Source: CAG-873 sp910578365
GTDB taxonomy: Bacteria > Bacteroidota > Bacteroidia > Bacteroidales > Muribaculaceae
Direction of reading: 5' to 3'
Length of the DNA stretch: 64,000 bases
Assembly: GCA_951635545.1 (NCBI GenBank)
Contig: OX620685.1
Coordinates: 3,286,001-3,350,000, forward strand
In this document: positions 52,640-61,283 of the stretch, one piece after another
Layout of the letters: each line of letters starts with the position of its first letter
How positions within the stretch are numbered: position 1 is the stretch's first letter
Translations under genes and position numbers: made by a program
The notes under the pieces: generated by a model
The model's database searches: none
What the model was told of the DNA's origin: nothing
Seen by the model: the letters and a program-made list of their open reading frames with translations, nothing else

Positions 52640-52826
52640 GATTGGTTCTTGCAAGAATTATCATGCAAAATTAATTAAAAACCAGCAAACATGCAAGCCT
52701 CAGTTGTTAACGTTTATTATTACATGCGCATGATTTTGGCGCTGACCTGCACCGACAAACACGCCGCTTACTCTTTATATTGCCGCCCGGCAAGACTGCC
52801 GTACCTGCGCCGTCCGGACCCAATTA

Positions 52827-53977
52827 ACGCGAGTTCGGGATAAGAACTTTATGATTTTCAACCAAGCAAAAGACATAGAGTATTGGGCGGCCTTTCAAGG
52901 TCGCCTGATTTATTTGTACAGTTTGGTGTTGTTAATCCCAGAGGACAAGCTGCCCGTTTGACTCGGGTACCTCAAAGTCGAAGTTCACTTCCGGCTTTGT
53001 GGCGAAAAAACAATACGCCCCCATTGCCGCAAGCAGGTTCATGAGGAAGTTGTGTACACTACGATGGCGGGAGTGGACGAGCTGCGCCACATTCTTCAGC
53101 ATGTCGTTTATGGATTCGATGATGCTCCTTTTACGAAGCATCATCCTGTCATAGAACGGCATGAGACGCTGTTTCATGTTCGAGCGAAGACCTGTCACAA
53201 TATGTATTCCGTCATCCCAAAGATGTCCGAAAAGAGACTGCGATATATATCCCTTGTCGGCATAAAGTTTGCCGAACACCTTGTCTGTCAGCGTGTCAAT
53301 CACATCCTCGTTGCGGTCATCCACATTGGCACGTGTCAATACGAAGTTGATCAGTTCCCCTTTTTCGTTACATAGCAGATGTAGCTTGAAGCCTACATAC
53401 CATCCCATCGTACTCTTACCCTTGGCCGCGATATCCTTGAAGACTTTCATGTTGAACTGGCGCTTGTTGTGAATGACCGGAATGCAGGTGCTGTCCACAA
53501 AACTTATTCCCGTGCACTCTCCGAAACATGCAAGTCGCAGGAACATGGTCATAGCCACAAAACATCGGGGCATGACCTCCACGAAGCGGTTGTAGGAGAA
53601 TGTCTGCGGAAACAGATGCTTCCAGTGAATGCGCACACATCCCAAATAATAGTGCTTGAAGTTTCGGTACGAATTGAAGTGGAAACAGATCAGAATCGTG
53701 ATGACCTCGGCATCCGACATCATGCGCTTTCTTTTCCGTTTTGGAGTGTCAGTTGTGGACGGAAGTGCATTTTTTGCCATCTCACCCTCAAATTCTTTGC
53801 AGAAATCATCTGCAATACAAAAAATTTCAGTAACTTTACTTTCGGTAATCATGATACAGTATTTATTGTTTGTCACCTCTAAATTACTAAATATCAGCGA
53901 AATTACCAAAAGAATAGGCAACTTTTTCAAGCTGCCTATTCAACTTTTTTATAGCATTTCTTATCCCGAACTCGCGT
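52827..53977 (-). mobile_element. IS982-family element, copy 2
   Basis: A 1151-bp element, same size and ends as copy 1 but inverted relative to it. The 20-base terminal repeats lie at 52827-52846 and 53958-53977. The target duplication AATTA is intact (52822-52826 and 53978-53982). It is inserted between dxr and the polysaccharide cluster, 12 bases before the -33 box of the aldo/keto reductase gene. Confidence 0.95.
52932..53852 (-). CDS. IS982-family transposase (copy 2)
   Basis: A 306-residue DDE transposase, identical in predicted sequence to copy 1, with an intact frame and catalytic residues. The start is the ATG at 53852. Confidence 0.95.
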   Translation of the reverse strand: MITESKVTEIFCIADDFCKEFEGEMAKNALPSTTDTPKRKRKRMMSDAEVITILICFHFNSYRNFKHYYLGCVRIHWKHLFPQTFSYNRFVEVMPRCFVAMTMFLRLACFGECTGISFVDSTCIPVIHNKRQFNMKVFKDIAAKGKSTMGWYVGFKLHLLCNEKGELINFVLTRANVDDRNEDVIDTLTDKVFGKLYADKGYISQSLFGHLWDDGIHIVTGLRSNMKQRLMPFYDRMMLRKRSIIESINDMLKNVAQLVHSRHRSVHNFLMNLLAAMGAYCFFATKPEVNFDFEVPESNGQLVLWD

Positions 53978-53993
53978 AATTAGATGCCGATTG

Positions 53994-54026
53994 TTTGCAA
54001 TTATCGTTTTAAAGCCGTAACTTTGC
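53994..54026 (+). promoter_or_regulatory. Sigma-ABfr-type promoter of the polysaccharide cluster
   Basis: TTTG at 53994-53997 and TAACTTTG at 54019-54026 are 21 bases apart. Transcription should start near 54032, which supports the ATG at 54067 for the first gene. IS982 copy 2 ends 16 bases upstream, so any upstream activator site has been displaced. Confidence 0.75.
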
Positions 54027-54066
54027 AAATATAATGACCTCCGGTCTTTACCAAAAACCACGCTCG

Positions 54067-54966
54067 ATGATACCCAACATTAAGCTACACAACGGAGTCG
54101 AGATACCGTTAATTGGCCAGGGCACCTATCCCATGGCCGGCAATACATTGTACAACGCTTTGAAAAATGCGCTGGACTGTGGTTGCACCCTTTTTGATAC
54201 CGCGCACAGCTACCCTAACGAAGCAAGTATCGGAGAGCAGTTCTCGAAAATATTCGCCGCCGGTAAATACAAACGCAACGATGTGTTCATTATTTCGAAA
54301 ATCGGCGACAAACTCGACCATGGCATGCCCATGGGATATTATTTCTATAATTCGGATTCTTGCCCCGACAAGAACCACCGACGCACTGTATTCCGGCAGG
54401 TGGAGGACTCTCTGCGCAACCTTCGCACCGACTATGTCGACCTGTTGCTGCTGCACTGGCCTTACACCGACTGCCTTGAGGAGATATGGCAGGCCATGGA
54501 GAGCATATACAAAAAAGGCATGGCCCGCGCCATTGGCGTAAGCAACCACAGGCCCAGGCATATACGACGCATAATGGATGTGGCCGAAGTCACTCCGATG
54601 GTAAACCAGATTTACTTCTCGCCGCTTAACACCCAGGCCGATACAACGGGCTTCTGCAACGAGCACGACATTCTCTGCCAGGCTTACTCGCCTTTGATGT
54701 TTCTGCGCAGTGAATCCGGCATAAAGTCGTCCGACGAAATCAAGAGTCTGTGCGCGAAATACAACAAAAGTCTTAACCAGATTATTCTGCGTTGGGACAT
54801 TCAGAACGGCATTGTACCTATTCCAAAAGCCGCATCACTCAAGCATATCGAAGAGAACTACGACATATTCGACTTCTCGCTCGAAGAGGATGAAATGAAT
54901 CTGATTTCATCGTTCAATGTAAATTTCCAATATCTGCCTGAATCTGTTTATTGCCCGGGATATTAA
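54067..54966 (+). CDS. Aldo/keto reductase
   Basis: A 299-residue NADPH-dependent oxidoreductase with a TIM-barrel fold. Family marks: MIPNIKLHNGVEIPLIGQGTYPM at the start, DTAHSYPNEASIG (catalytic Asp and Tyr), VFIISKIG (Lys), LLLHWP (His) and the C-terminal IPKAASLKHIEEN cofactor loop. The ATG at 54067 gives the classic N-terminus; the ATG at 54034 coincides with the predicted transcript start. First gene of the polysaccharide cluster. Its substrate is unknown; it may reduce a sugar or the small acyl precursor, or be unrelated to the glycan. Confidence 0.88.
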   Translation: MIPNIKLHNGVEIPLIGQGTYPMAGNTLYNALKNALDCGCTLFDTAHSYPNEASIGEQFSKIFAAGKYKRNDVFIISKIGDKLDHGMPMGYYFYNSDSCPDKNHRRTVFRQVEDSLRNLRTDYVDLLLLHWPYTDCLEEIWQAMESIYKKGMARAIGVSNHRPRHIRRIMDVAEVTPMVNQIYFSPLNTQADTTGFCNEHDILCQAYSPLMFLRSESGIKSSDEIKSLCAKYNKSLNQIILRWDIQNGIVPIPKAASLKHIEENYDIFDFSLEEDEMNLISSFNVNFQYLPESVYCPGY

Positions 54967-54968
54967 CG

Positions 54969-55901
54969 ATGGTAGACATAAAACGCAAATTAGCCATAGC
55001 CAACAACAGAATCAACCTGAAGCTGCACGATATACTGCTGCCCGACTATGCGCATATCAGACATATACCGCAGCAGCTCGACATTATCAGTCTGGGTAGC
55101 CGTCCGGCCAAATTCGCCATAGATTTCAGCACCGCCGGTGCAAACGGCTTTAATCTGGCCGTGATACCTCAGACTCTTGAGTATGATTTCCGCATGCTCA
55201 AAAATTATCACTCATATCTGAGCGATAACGGTGCCGGACTTGTGATATTGGTGCTGTGCCCGTTCTCGCTGCTGAAACGACGCTACACCGAGGCCGACGG
55301 CCCCGTGTGCGCCGACGACCGCTACTATATGGTGCTCCACCATGCCTTGGTGAACAATTACAGCGAAACGAAGTATCAGAAAATCAAGCGTCACCCTCTG
55401 CTGTACGCACTATCCATCGCACCGCAGCTCAAAGGGCTTCTAAGCCGCCGACTGCAGCGCCAGCTGGCGGCAGGAGGCAACACTCAGACTGGTGACAGTA
55501 TCGGTCAGTCGGCCCGCAATTATGTGCAGCGCTGGCAGGCCGAATTCGGCATCGAAAATTTAAACAGCCCTCTTGACAATAAATTATGCGATGATATCGT
55601 TTTTAATGTAAATATCATTGCGAATATCAAGCAATTCTGTGCCGAACGCGGCCTCAGGACGGTGATTATAATCCCCCCTATGGCAGATTCTCTGGCAGCA
55701 TTGCTGCCCGACAGTTTCCTCAGGCAGGCGCTTTACAGCCCTATAGCAAATAGCGGAGTTGACTGCATTGACTTCTCACGGCATAACGAAATGTCGCACG
55801 TTCAAAACTATTTCGACGCCCTGTGCCTTAATGCTGACGGACGCAAAAAGTTTACAAAGCTAATGCTCGATAATCTCAAACAGAAAGGACTACTACAATG
55901 A
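54969..55901 (+). CDS. SGNH-like protein of a polysaccharide cluster
   Basis: A 310-residue soluble protein without signal peptide, of a type found in capsule and O-antigen loci. It begins 3 bases after the previous stop. Residues about 45-60 read IISLGSRPAKFAIDFS, where an SGNH hydrolase would have its nucleophile block. Near the C-terminus YFDALCLNADGRKKFTKLM matches the DxxHLNxxG block, but a cysteine replaces the catalytic histidine. It may thus be a degenerate or altered SGNH acyl hydrolase/transferase. The overlap with the FkbH-like gene (ATGA, 55898-55901) suggests joint function. Family placement is moderate. Confidence 0.6.
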   Translation: MVDIKRKLAIANNRINLKLHDILLPDYAHIRHIPQQLDIISLGSRPAKFAIDFSTAGANGFNLAVIPQTLEYDFRMLKNYHSYLSDNGAGLVILVLCPFSLLKRRYTEADGPVCADDRYYMVLHHALVNNYSETKYQKIKRHPLLYALSIAPQLKGLLSRRLQRQLAAGGNTQTGDSIGQSARNYVQRWQAEFGIENLNSPLDNKLCDDIVFNVNIIANIKQFCAERGLRTVIIIPPMADSLAALLPDSFLRQALYSPIANSGVDCIDFSRHNEMSHVQNYFDALCLNADGRKKFTKLMLDNLKQKGLLQ

Positions 55902-57631
55902 AGACATTTCAGGAATTAAAAAAATTATCCCGGCAAACTTCGGGCGAAATGCCGCATCTGAAAGTAGCAATACTGGGCGACAGTGCCACCCAGTTGCTGT
56001 GTACGGCAATTAAGGGTATGGCCAAATTGCACAATTTCGACGTCAGCATATTTGAGGCCGACTACAGCCAGATTGAACTGCAGGTTTTAAACCCCGACTC
56101 GGCATACCATGCTTTCGAGCCGGATTTCACCATAATTTTCCAGTCGACCCACAAACTGCTGGAGAAATATAATTCCGATGCTCCTCACTCGCACTCCGAT
56201 CTGGCACAGGAACGAATGGCACAAATCGACGCCCTTGCCTCGGCGGCTTGCAGCAAGCTCATATATTTCGACTATCCTGAAATCGATGACAATGTATTCG
56301 GCAGCTACGGTCTGAAAGTCGAAAGTTCGTTTATATACCAGCTGCGTAAACTCAACTTGCTGCTATGCGAGTATGCTTCGACTCACGCAGGCTTCTACCT
56401 GTGCGCTATTTCGGATATACAGAACCGCTTCGGACGTAAGTTCATGTTCGACGCCGCCATATATACAAGTACCGAAATGGTATTGAGCATCAATGCGCTG
56501 CCTTATGTGGCGGCGAAAGTATGCGATATAATCTCGGCCATTAAAGGCAAATTCAAGAAGTGCCTGATTCTTGACCTGGACAATACCCTCTGGGGCGGAG
56601 TTGTGGGCGACGACGGCTGGGAAGGGATACAGATTGGCCACAGCATTGGCATAGGCAAGGCTTTCTCGGAGTTTCAGGCATGGATAAAGCAGCTTAAAAA
56701 CCGAGGTATCATTCTGGCCGTATGCAGCAAAAACGACGAGCAGGTGGTACGCGAGGCTTTCACCCGCAATCCTGAGATGGTGCTGACTCTCGACGATTTT
56801 GCCATGATTGTGGCTAACTGGGAAAACAAAGCTGATAATATCAGATATATACAGCAGACTCTCAACATAGGCTTCGACTCGATGGTGTTCGTCGATGACA
56901 ATCCATTCGAGCGCGATATAGTGCGCAGCAACATCGAGGGGATTACCGTGCCGGACATGCCCGAAGACCCCGCTGACTACCTTGAGTTTCTATATGGCTG
57001 CAATCTGTTCGAGGCGGCGGCATATTCGAGCGAGGACGCCGCGCGCACTAAGCAGTATCAGATTCAGGCCAGCAGGGCTATGGAGCGCCTGAAGTTTACC
57101 AATGTCGACGATTTCCTGGAATCGCTTGAAATGAAAGCAAAGGTTGAGCCGTTCAACAGCTTCAATACTCCTCGTGTGGCACAACTGACCCAGCGCAGCA
57201 ACCAGTTCAATCTGCGCACGGCAAGGTACGACGAAGAAGATATCCGGCGTATATGCGCCGACAGCCGCTATGCGACTTTTGCATTCTACCTCAGCGACAA
57301 ATACGGTGACAATGGACTGATTTCGGTAGTGATTCTGAAAAAAGAAGCCGACGATTCCTCACTGTTCGTCGACACCTGGCTGATGTCGTGCCGTGTGCTC
57401 AACCGAGGCATGGAGCATTTTGTACTGAACGCCATTTGCGACTATGCCTCGCAGAACGGCTTCAACCGCATAATCGGCGAATACATTCCGTCGGCCAAAA
57501 ACAAAATCGTGGCCCAGCACTACAGCTCTCTCGGATTCTGCGAAACAGCTGAAGCCAACAAGTACGTACTCAACATCAACGATTATATAAAACACAACAA
57601 CCATATAGTTTCTGAAAATGACTCAGACTGA
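55898..57631 (+). CDS. FkbH-like HAD-superfamily protein (HAD-IIIC)
   Basis: A 577-residue enzyme. The N-terminal SGNH-like region (about 20-190, AILGDSATQLL) is followed by an FkbH-type HAD phosphatase domain with DLDNTLWGG (D226, D228, T230), SKNDE near 275 and FVDDNPFERD near 330. A C-terminal GNAT-like region (about 440-560, FLSDKYGDNGLISVVIL) completes it. In antibiotic pathways FkbH takes 1,3-bisphosphoglycerate, dephosphorylates it and loads glyceryl on an acyl carrier protein. An ACP gene follows with a 14-base overlap, so glyceryl-ACP (or a similar unit) is the expected product. This is inference from family and context. Confidence 0.85.
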   Translation: MKTFQELKKLSRQTSGEMPHLKVAILGDSATQLLCTAIKGMAKLHNFDVSIFEADYSQIELQVLNPDSAYHAFEPDFTIIFQSTHKLLEKYNSDAPHSHSDLAQERMAQIDALASAACSKLIYFDYPEIDDNVFGSYGLKVESSFIYQLRKLNLLLCEYASTHAGFYLCAISDIQNRFGRKFMFDAAIYTSTEMVLSINALPYVAAKVCDIISAIKGKFKKCLILDLDNTLWGGVVGDDGWEGIQIGHSIGIGKAFSEFQAWIKQLKNRGIILAVCSKNDEQVVREAFTRNPEMVLTLDDFAMIVANWENKADNIRYIQQTLNIGFDSMVFVDDNPFERDIVRSNIEGITVPDMPEDPADYLEFLYGCNLFEAAAYSSEDAARTKQYQIQASRAMERLKFTNVDDFLESLEMKAKVEPFNSFNTPRVAQLTQRSNQFNLRTARYDEEDIRRICADSRYATFAFYLSDKYGDNGLISVVILKKEADDSSLFVDTWLMSCRVLNRGMEHFVLNAICDYASQNGFNRIIGEYIPSAKNKIVAQHYSSLGFCETAEANKYVLNINDYIKHNNHIVSENDSD

Positions 57632-57857
57632 AATAATACAACAACTTCAAGAAATTTTCCGCGACGTTCTGGACAACGAAAGTATTGTATTGTCCGACAC
57701 AACCTGCGCAGCCGATATAGAAGAATGGGATTCACTGGCCAATGTCCAGCTCATCGTCGAAATTGAAAGCGAACTTGGAGTCCGCTTTACTTCCGGCGAA
57801 CTGATTTCATGGAAGAATGTAGGCGAGATGGCACGCTGCATAGCAAGCAAAATATAA
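57618..57857 (+). CDS. Acyl carrier protein
   Basis: A 79-residue acidic four-helix carrier. The phosphopantetheine serine is S39 in EEWDSLANV (DSL motif). It overlaps the FkbH-like gene by 14 bases and precedes an acyltransferase by 14 bases, so it is a dedicated carrier for this locus and not the fatty-acid ACP. It is expected to carry the acyl unit made by the FkbH-like enzyme. Confidence 0.92.
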   Translation: MTQTEIIQQLQEIFRDVLDNESIVLSDTTCAADIEEWDSLANVQLIVEIESELGVRFTSGELISWKNVGEMARCIASKI

Positions 57858-57871
57858 GTGTCCGATAAAAA

Positions 57872-58549
57872 ATGGGTAAATTCACTACTATCATAAAACA
57901 AGGCATCTGGCGCCCGGGCGCTCTGTGGCGTACTTTCTGCTTCAACATCCTGCGCAAGCACAAAGGCTCAGGCCGGATTTGCTGTACTCCGTACTCGCTG
58001 CTCGACCTGCATCCGTCGGCCGAAATCAGCATTGAGTGCGACACTTTCTTCGGATACAAAAAATACCGTGGCTCACGCATCGAAACAAGCATCTGGATGG
58101 ACCGGAACTCCAAACTGAAACTAAATAAGCCTGATGCCGATGCCATAGAAAAAAGAATGGTGATATACCATGGCTGCGACATACAGCTGTTCAAGGGCGC
58201 CGAACTCGAAATTGGCGCTCCGTGTGTAATGAACAATGGAGTCGAGATTATATGCATGGACCGAATAAGCATAGGGTCAAACTGCCTTATATCGCGCGGC
58301 GTGGTTATACGCGACAACGACGGCGGACATCAGGTGCTTATCGACGGATATAAAGCTACAGCGCCCGTCGAGATAGGCAACCATGTATGGATTGGCCAGG
58401 GCGCCATGATTCTGAAAGGCTCCAAGATTGGCGACAACGCCATTATTGGCGCCGGTGCCATAGTACAAGGGCGCGTAAAGGCCGGCTCGCTTGTCATGGC
58501 CGACCCCTCGCGCACATTCGCCAAAAATATCAACTGGTCACACCAATAG
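57872..58549 (+). CDS. Left-handed beta-helix (hexapeptide) acyltransferase
   Basis: A 225-residue transferase of the LbetaH/maltose-O-acetyltransferase-like group. Hexapeptide repeats run from about residue 100 to 205 (LEIGAPCVMNNGVEIICMDRISIG, then VEIGNHVWIGQGAMILKGSKIGDNAIIGAGAIV). The likely catalytic histidine lies in the DNDGGHQV loop. An N-terminal helical part (about 1-45) is not conserved in acetyltransferases. Directly after an ACP gene, it may take the acyl group from the ACP rather than from acetyl-CoA and place it on a sugar; that is inference. Confidence 0.85.
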   Translation: MGKFTTIIKQGIWRPGALWRTFCFNILRKHKGSGRICCTPYSLLDLHPSAEISIECDTFFGYKKYRGSRIETSIWMDRNSKLKLNKPDADAIEKRMVIYHGCDIQLFKGAELEIGAPCVMNNGVEIICMDRISIGSNCLISRGVVIRDNDGGHQVLIDGYKATAPVEIGNHVWIGQGAMILKGSKIGDNAIIGAGAIVQGRVKAGSLVMADPSRTFAKNINWSHQ

Positions 58550-58566
58550 CTCTCCTCGTAACCGGT

Positions 58567-59739
58567 ATGCCCATAGACATAAAACGCAAAGAAGACTGTA
58601 CCGGCTGCGGTGCCTGTCTGGACTGCTGCCCCACATCGGCGATAGGCTGGGAAACCGATATCGAAGGTTTCTGGCAGGCCAAAGTCGACCTCGGCAAGTG
58701 TATCGACTGCAGTCTGTGCCTGAAAGTGTGTCCGCTGATTAACGCCGCCGCCCTCAATGCCTGCAACAGCGAATTCGGCAGCCCCGATGTACTCGCCTCG
58801 TACAACACCGACCCCGATATCCGCATGATAAGTACCTCGGGTGGCGTTTTCTCGGCTCTCGCCGAAAAAGTGCTGGCCGATGGCGGCTTTATTGGCGGCG
58901 CCATATGGACTGATGATTTTCAGGCTCGGCATATTCTTTCTGACGACCCGGAGGACCTGCGTCGCATACGTGGTTCGAAATACTTCCAGAGCGATGCCAC
59001 CGGCATTTACCGCAGCGTACGCGATGCTCTGAAAACCGGACGAAAGGTTCTGATTTGCGGCACTCCGTGCCAGATGGCGGGGCTGCGTTCGTTTCTGCGC
59101 AGAGATTACGACAATCTTATTATTGTGGACTTTGTCTGCGGAAATATAAACTCGCCAAAGCTTTTCAAGAAATATGTAGAGAGTCTGGAGGTACGCTACG
59201 GAGCCCGGATGCTCTCCTATCATCCCAAAAACAAGGGATACGGCGGCTGGCACAACTTTGCCTTCAAGGCCACCTTTGCCAATGGCAAGGAATATGTGCG
59301 CAACCGCACCAAGGATGCTTTCACCCGCTGCTTTATAGGCACACACATAGGCTCGCGCCCGTGCTGCTTTGAATGTAAATTCAAAAAACTGCCGCGTGTG
59401 GCCGATATTACTATAGGCGATTTCTGGGGCATCGAGAACGTGGACCCCGACTGGGACAGCCCAATGGGAACATCGCTGGTACTGCTCAACAACAATAAGG
59501 GACGCGCTTTCTATAAATCGCTCGGCGACTCCGTTGCATCCAATGCCGAACCGCTCGAAGGCGCAATTGCCGGAAATCCGCACCTGCTGCATAATTCGGC
59601 CCCGGGAAAAATCGACCGCAAGCAATTCTACGAACTCCTCGACGAAAAAGGGTTCGACTACGCCATGCGCAAACTCGGAAACAACAAAGGCCCGTTGATA
59701 AACAGAATAATACGCAAGCTCAGAAGTTTTATAAAGTAA
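58567..59739 (+). CDS. FrhB/FdhB-type iron-sulfur protein of a polysaccharide cluster
   Basis: A 390-residue protein of the coenzyme F420 hydrogenase/dehydrogenase beta-subunit family. Two 4Fe-4S clusters are predicted at the N-terminus (C11-x2-C14-x2-C17-x3-C21 with CP; C45-x2-C48-x2-C51-x3-C55 with CP). The FrhB N and C domains follow (STSGGVFSALAEKVL near 87-102, CGTPCQMAGLRSFL near 165, and CCFECKFKKLPRVADITIGDFWG near 270-292). Such proteins are regular partners of polysaccharide pyruvyl transferases in capsule loci; their reaction is not established. ATG 58567 starts the homologous part; a long upstream extension in frame is not coding. Confidence 0.87.
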   Translation: MPIDIKRKEDCTGCGACLDCCPTSAIGWETDIEGFWQAKVDLGKCIDCSLCLKVCPLINAAALNACNSEFGSPDVLASYNTDPDIRMISTSGGVFSALAEKVLADGGFIGGAIWTDDFQARHILSDDPEDLRRIRGSKYFQSDATGIYRSVRDALKTGRKVLICGTPCQMAGLRSFLRRDYDNLIIVDFVCGNINSPKLFKKYVESLEVRYGARMLSYHPKNKGYGGWHNFAFKATFANGKEYVRNRTKDAFTRCFIGTHIGSRPCCFECKFKKLPRVADITIGDFWGIENVDPDWDSPMGTSLVLLNNNKGRAFYKSLGDSVASNAEPLEGAIAGNPHLLHNSAPGKIDRKQFYELLDEKGFDYAMRKLGNNKGPLINRIIRKLRSFIK

Positions 59740-61283
59740 TGTCAGCAGCAAGCCAGTCGCAGAAGAAATCTATTGCCAAAAACACCGCCTTTCTGTATGT
59801 CAGAATGTTGGTGGTGATGGTCGTGAGCTTCTACACCTCGCGTGTGGTACTTCATGCGCTCGGCGAAACTGACTACGGTATCTACGATGTCGTTGGCGGC
59901 ATAGTAATGATGATGACCTTCATCAACGGCTCGCTTGCCGCCTCTACAAGCCGTTTTCTTACTTACGAGCTTGGCCGGAAAGACTTCAGACAGCTGGCCA
60001 GGACTTTCTCAGCGGCACTCAATCTGCATATAGGGGCTGCAGCTCTGGTGATTCTGATTGGCGAGAGTGTCGGAGTATGGTTTCTGTACAACTACATGAC
60101 CATACCGCCCGACAGGCTCACCGACGCTTTCTGGATTCTTCAGTTCTCACTGGTGACCACCTGCTTCATATTCACCCAGGTTCCGTATAACGCCTCGATT
60201 ATCAGCCATGAAAATATGTCGGTGTTCGCGTATGTGGGTCTATACGAGGCGCTATCGAAGCTCGCTATCGCATTCCTGATTACGTACGACATTAGCAACC
60301 GCCTGATACTCTACGGCTTCATGCTTATGGCCAATACGGTGCTGATACAGCTGTTCTACCGCTTTTACACCCACCGTAAGTACCCGGAATGCCGCATACG
60401 GTTTATCCGCGACAAGGCTCTGTATAAAAAGCTGCTCGGGTACTCCGGCTGGGATATTTTCGGCAACACAGCTGTGGTGGTGCAGAACCAGGGCCTGAAC
60501 ATTGTGCTTAACATATTTTATGGACCGACCCTGAATGCGGCCCGTGCCATTGTGGTGCAGATACAATCGGGCCTGAAGGCTTTTATGACTAACTTTCTCA
60601 TGGCAGTAAGGCCACGTGTGGTAAAGCTGTTTGCCGAAAACCGGCACGACGCCATGTATCGTCTGACGTTCTATGGCTGCAAGATTTCGTTCTTCCTGAT
60701 GTTCGCCATGATTATGCCCATAGCGTTCAATCTCGACTTTCTGCTGCACGTATGGCTTGGCGATGACGTGCCTCCATACACAGCGTCCTTCGCCATGATT
60801 ATTTTCGGCATCGTACTCACCGATTCGTTCCACTCGGCCTATCTTATGGTTTACCATGCAATAGGGCGCATCAAAACCGGCAATGTAGTCTGCGGCTCCC
60901 TTATGATTATGGCGCTACCCATAGGCTACCTTGTGCTCAAACTCGGTTTCCCGCCATACTTCATACTCATTACAGTACTGGTAATAAACGCTATCTGTCA
61001 TATCATCAGTTGGGTTATCGTTCATGGTTACGTACAATACAGCTACCGCAACCTCTTGGGCACTGTGTATATGCGCTGCTTTGGAGTGATGCTTCTGTCG
61101 CTTGTAGTGCCATGCCTGATTTCGGCCAACATGCAGAGCGGATGGCCGAGATTTTTTTTGCTTACCGCGGCTTCGGAAACTATATATCTGATACTGATTT
61201 TCTATATAGGATTCAGTTACCGCGAACGTGTTGAGCTTATCGACCCGCTGATTTCAAAAATCGTAAAGAAGTTCAGAAAATGA
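59739..61283 (+). CDS. Polysaccharide flippase (Wzx/MATE-like)
   Basis: A 514-residue inner-membrane protein with about fourteen hydrophobic segments of the MVF/PST superfamily. It probably flips undecaprenyl-linked glycan repeat units. The N-terminal KNTAFLYVRMLVVMVVSFYTSRVVLHALGETDYGIYDVVGG block is a hallmark of Bacteroidetes LPS/capsule flippases. It starts at the base where the FrhB-type gene ends and overlaps the pyruvyl transferase gene by four bases. Confidence 0.9.
   Translation: MSAASQSQKKSIAKNTAFLYVRMLVVMVVSFYTSRVVLHALGETDYGIYDVVGGIVMMMTFINGSLAASTSRFLTYELGRKDFRQLARTFSAALNLHIGAAALVILIGESVGVWFLYNYMTIPPDRLTDAFWILQFSLVTTCFIFTQVPYNASIISHENMSVFAYVGLYEALSKLAIAFLITYDISNRLILYGFMLMANTVLIQLFYRFYTHRKYPECRIRFIRDKALYKKLLGYSGWDIFGNTAVVVQNQGLNIVLNIFYGPTLNAARAIVVQIQSGLKAFMTNFLMAVRPRVVKLFAENRHDAMYRLTFYGCKISFFLMFAMIMPIAFNLDFLLHVWLGDDVPPYTASFAMIIFGIVLTDSFHSAYLMVYHAIGRIKTGNVVCGSLMIMALPIGYLVLKLGFPPYFILITVLVINAICHIISWVIVHGYVQYSYRNLLGTVYMRCFGVMLLSLVVPCLISANMQSGWPRFFLLTAASETIYLILIFYIGFSYRERVELIDPLISKIVKKFRK

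Noticed and set aside
45117..52826. Composite transposon made of the two IS982 copies
   Set aside because: Each copy has its own 5-base target duplication and no duplication bounds the pair, so they inserted separately.
58330..59751. A 473-codon open frame on the - strand
   Set aside because: It is a shadow of the FrhB-type gene and the end of the acyltransferase gene; no family features.
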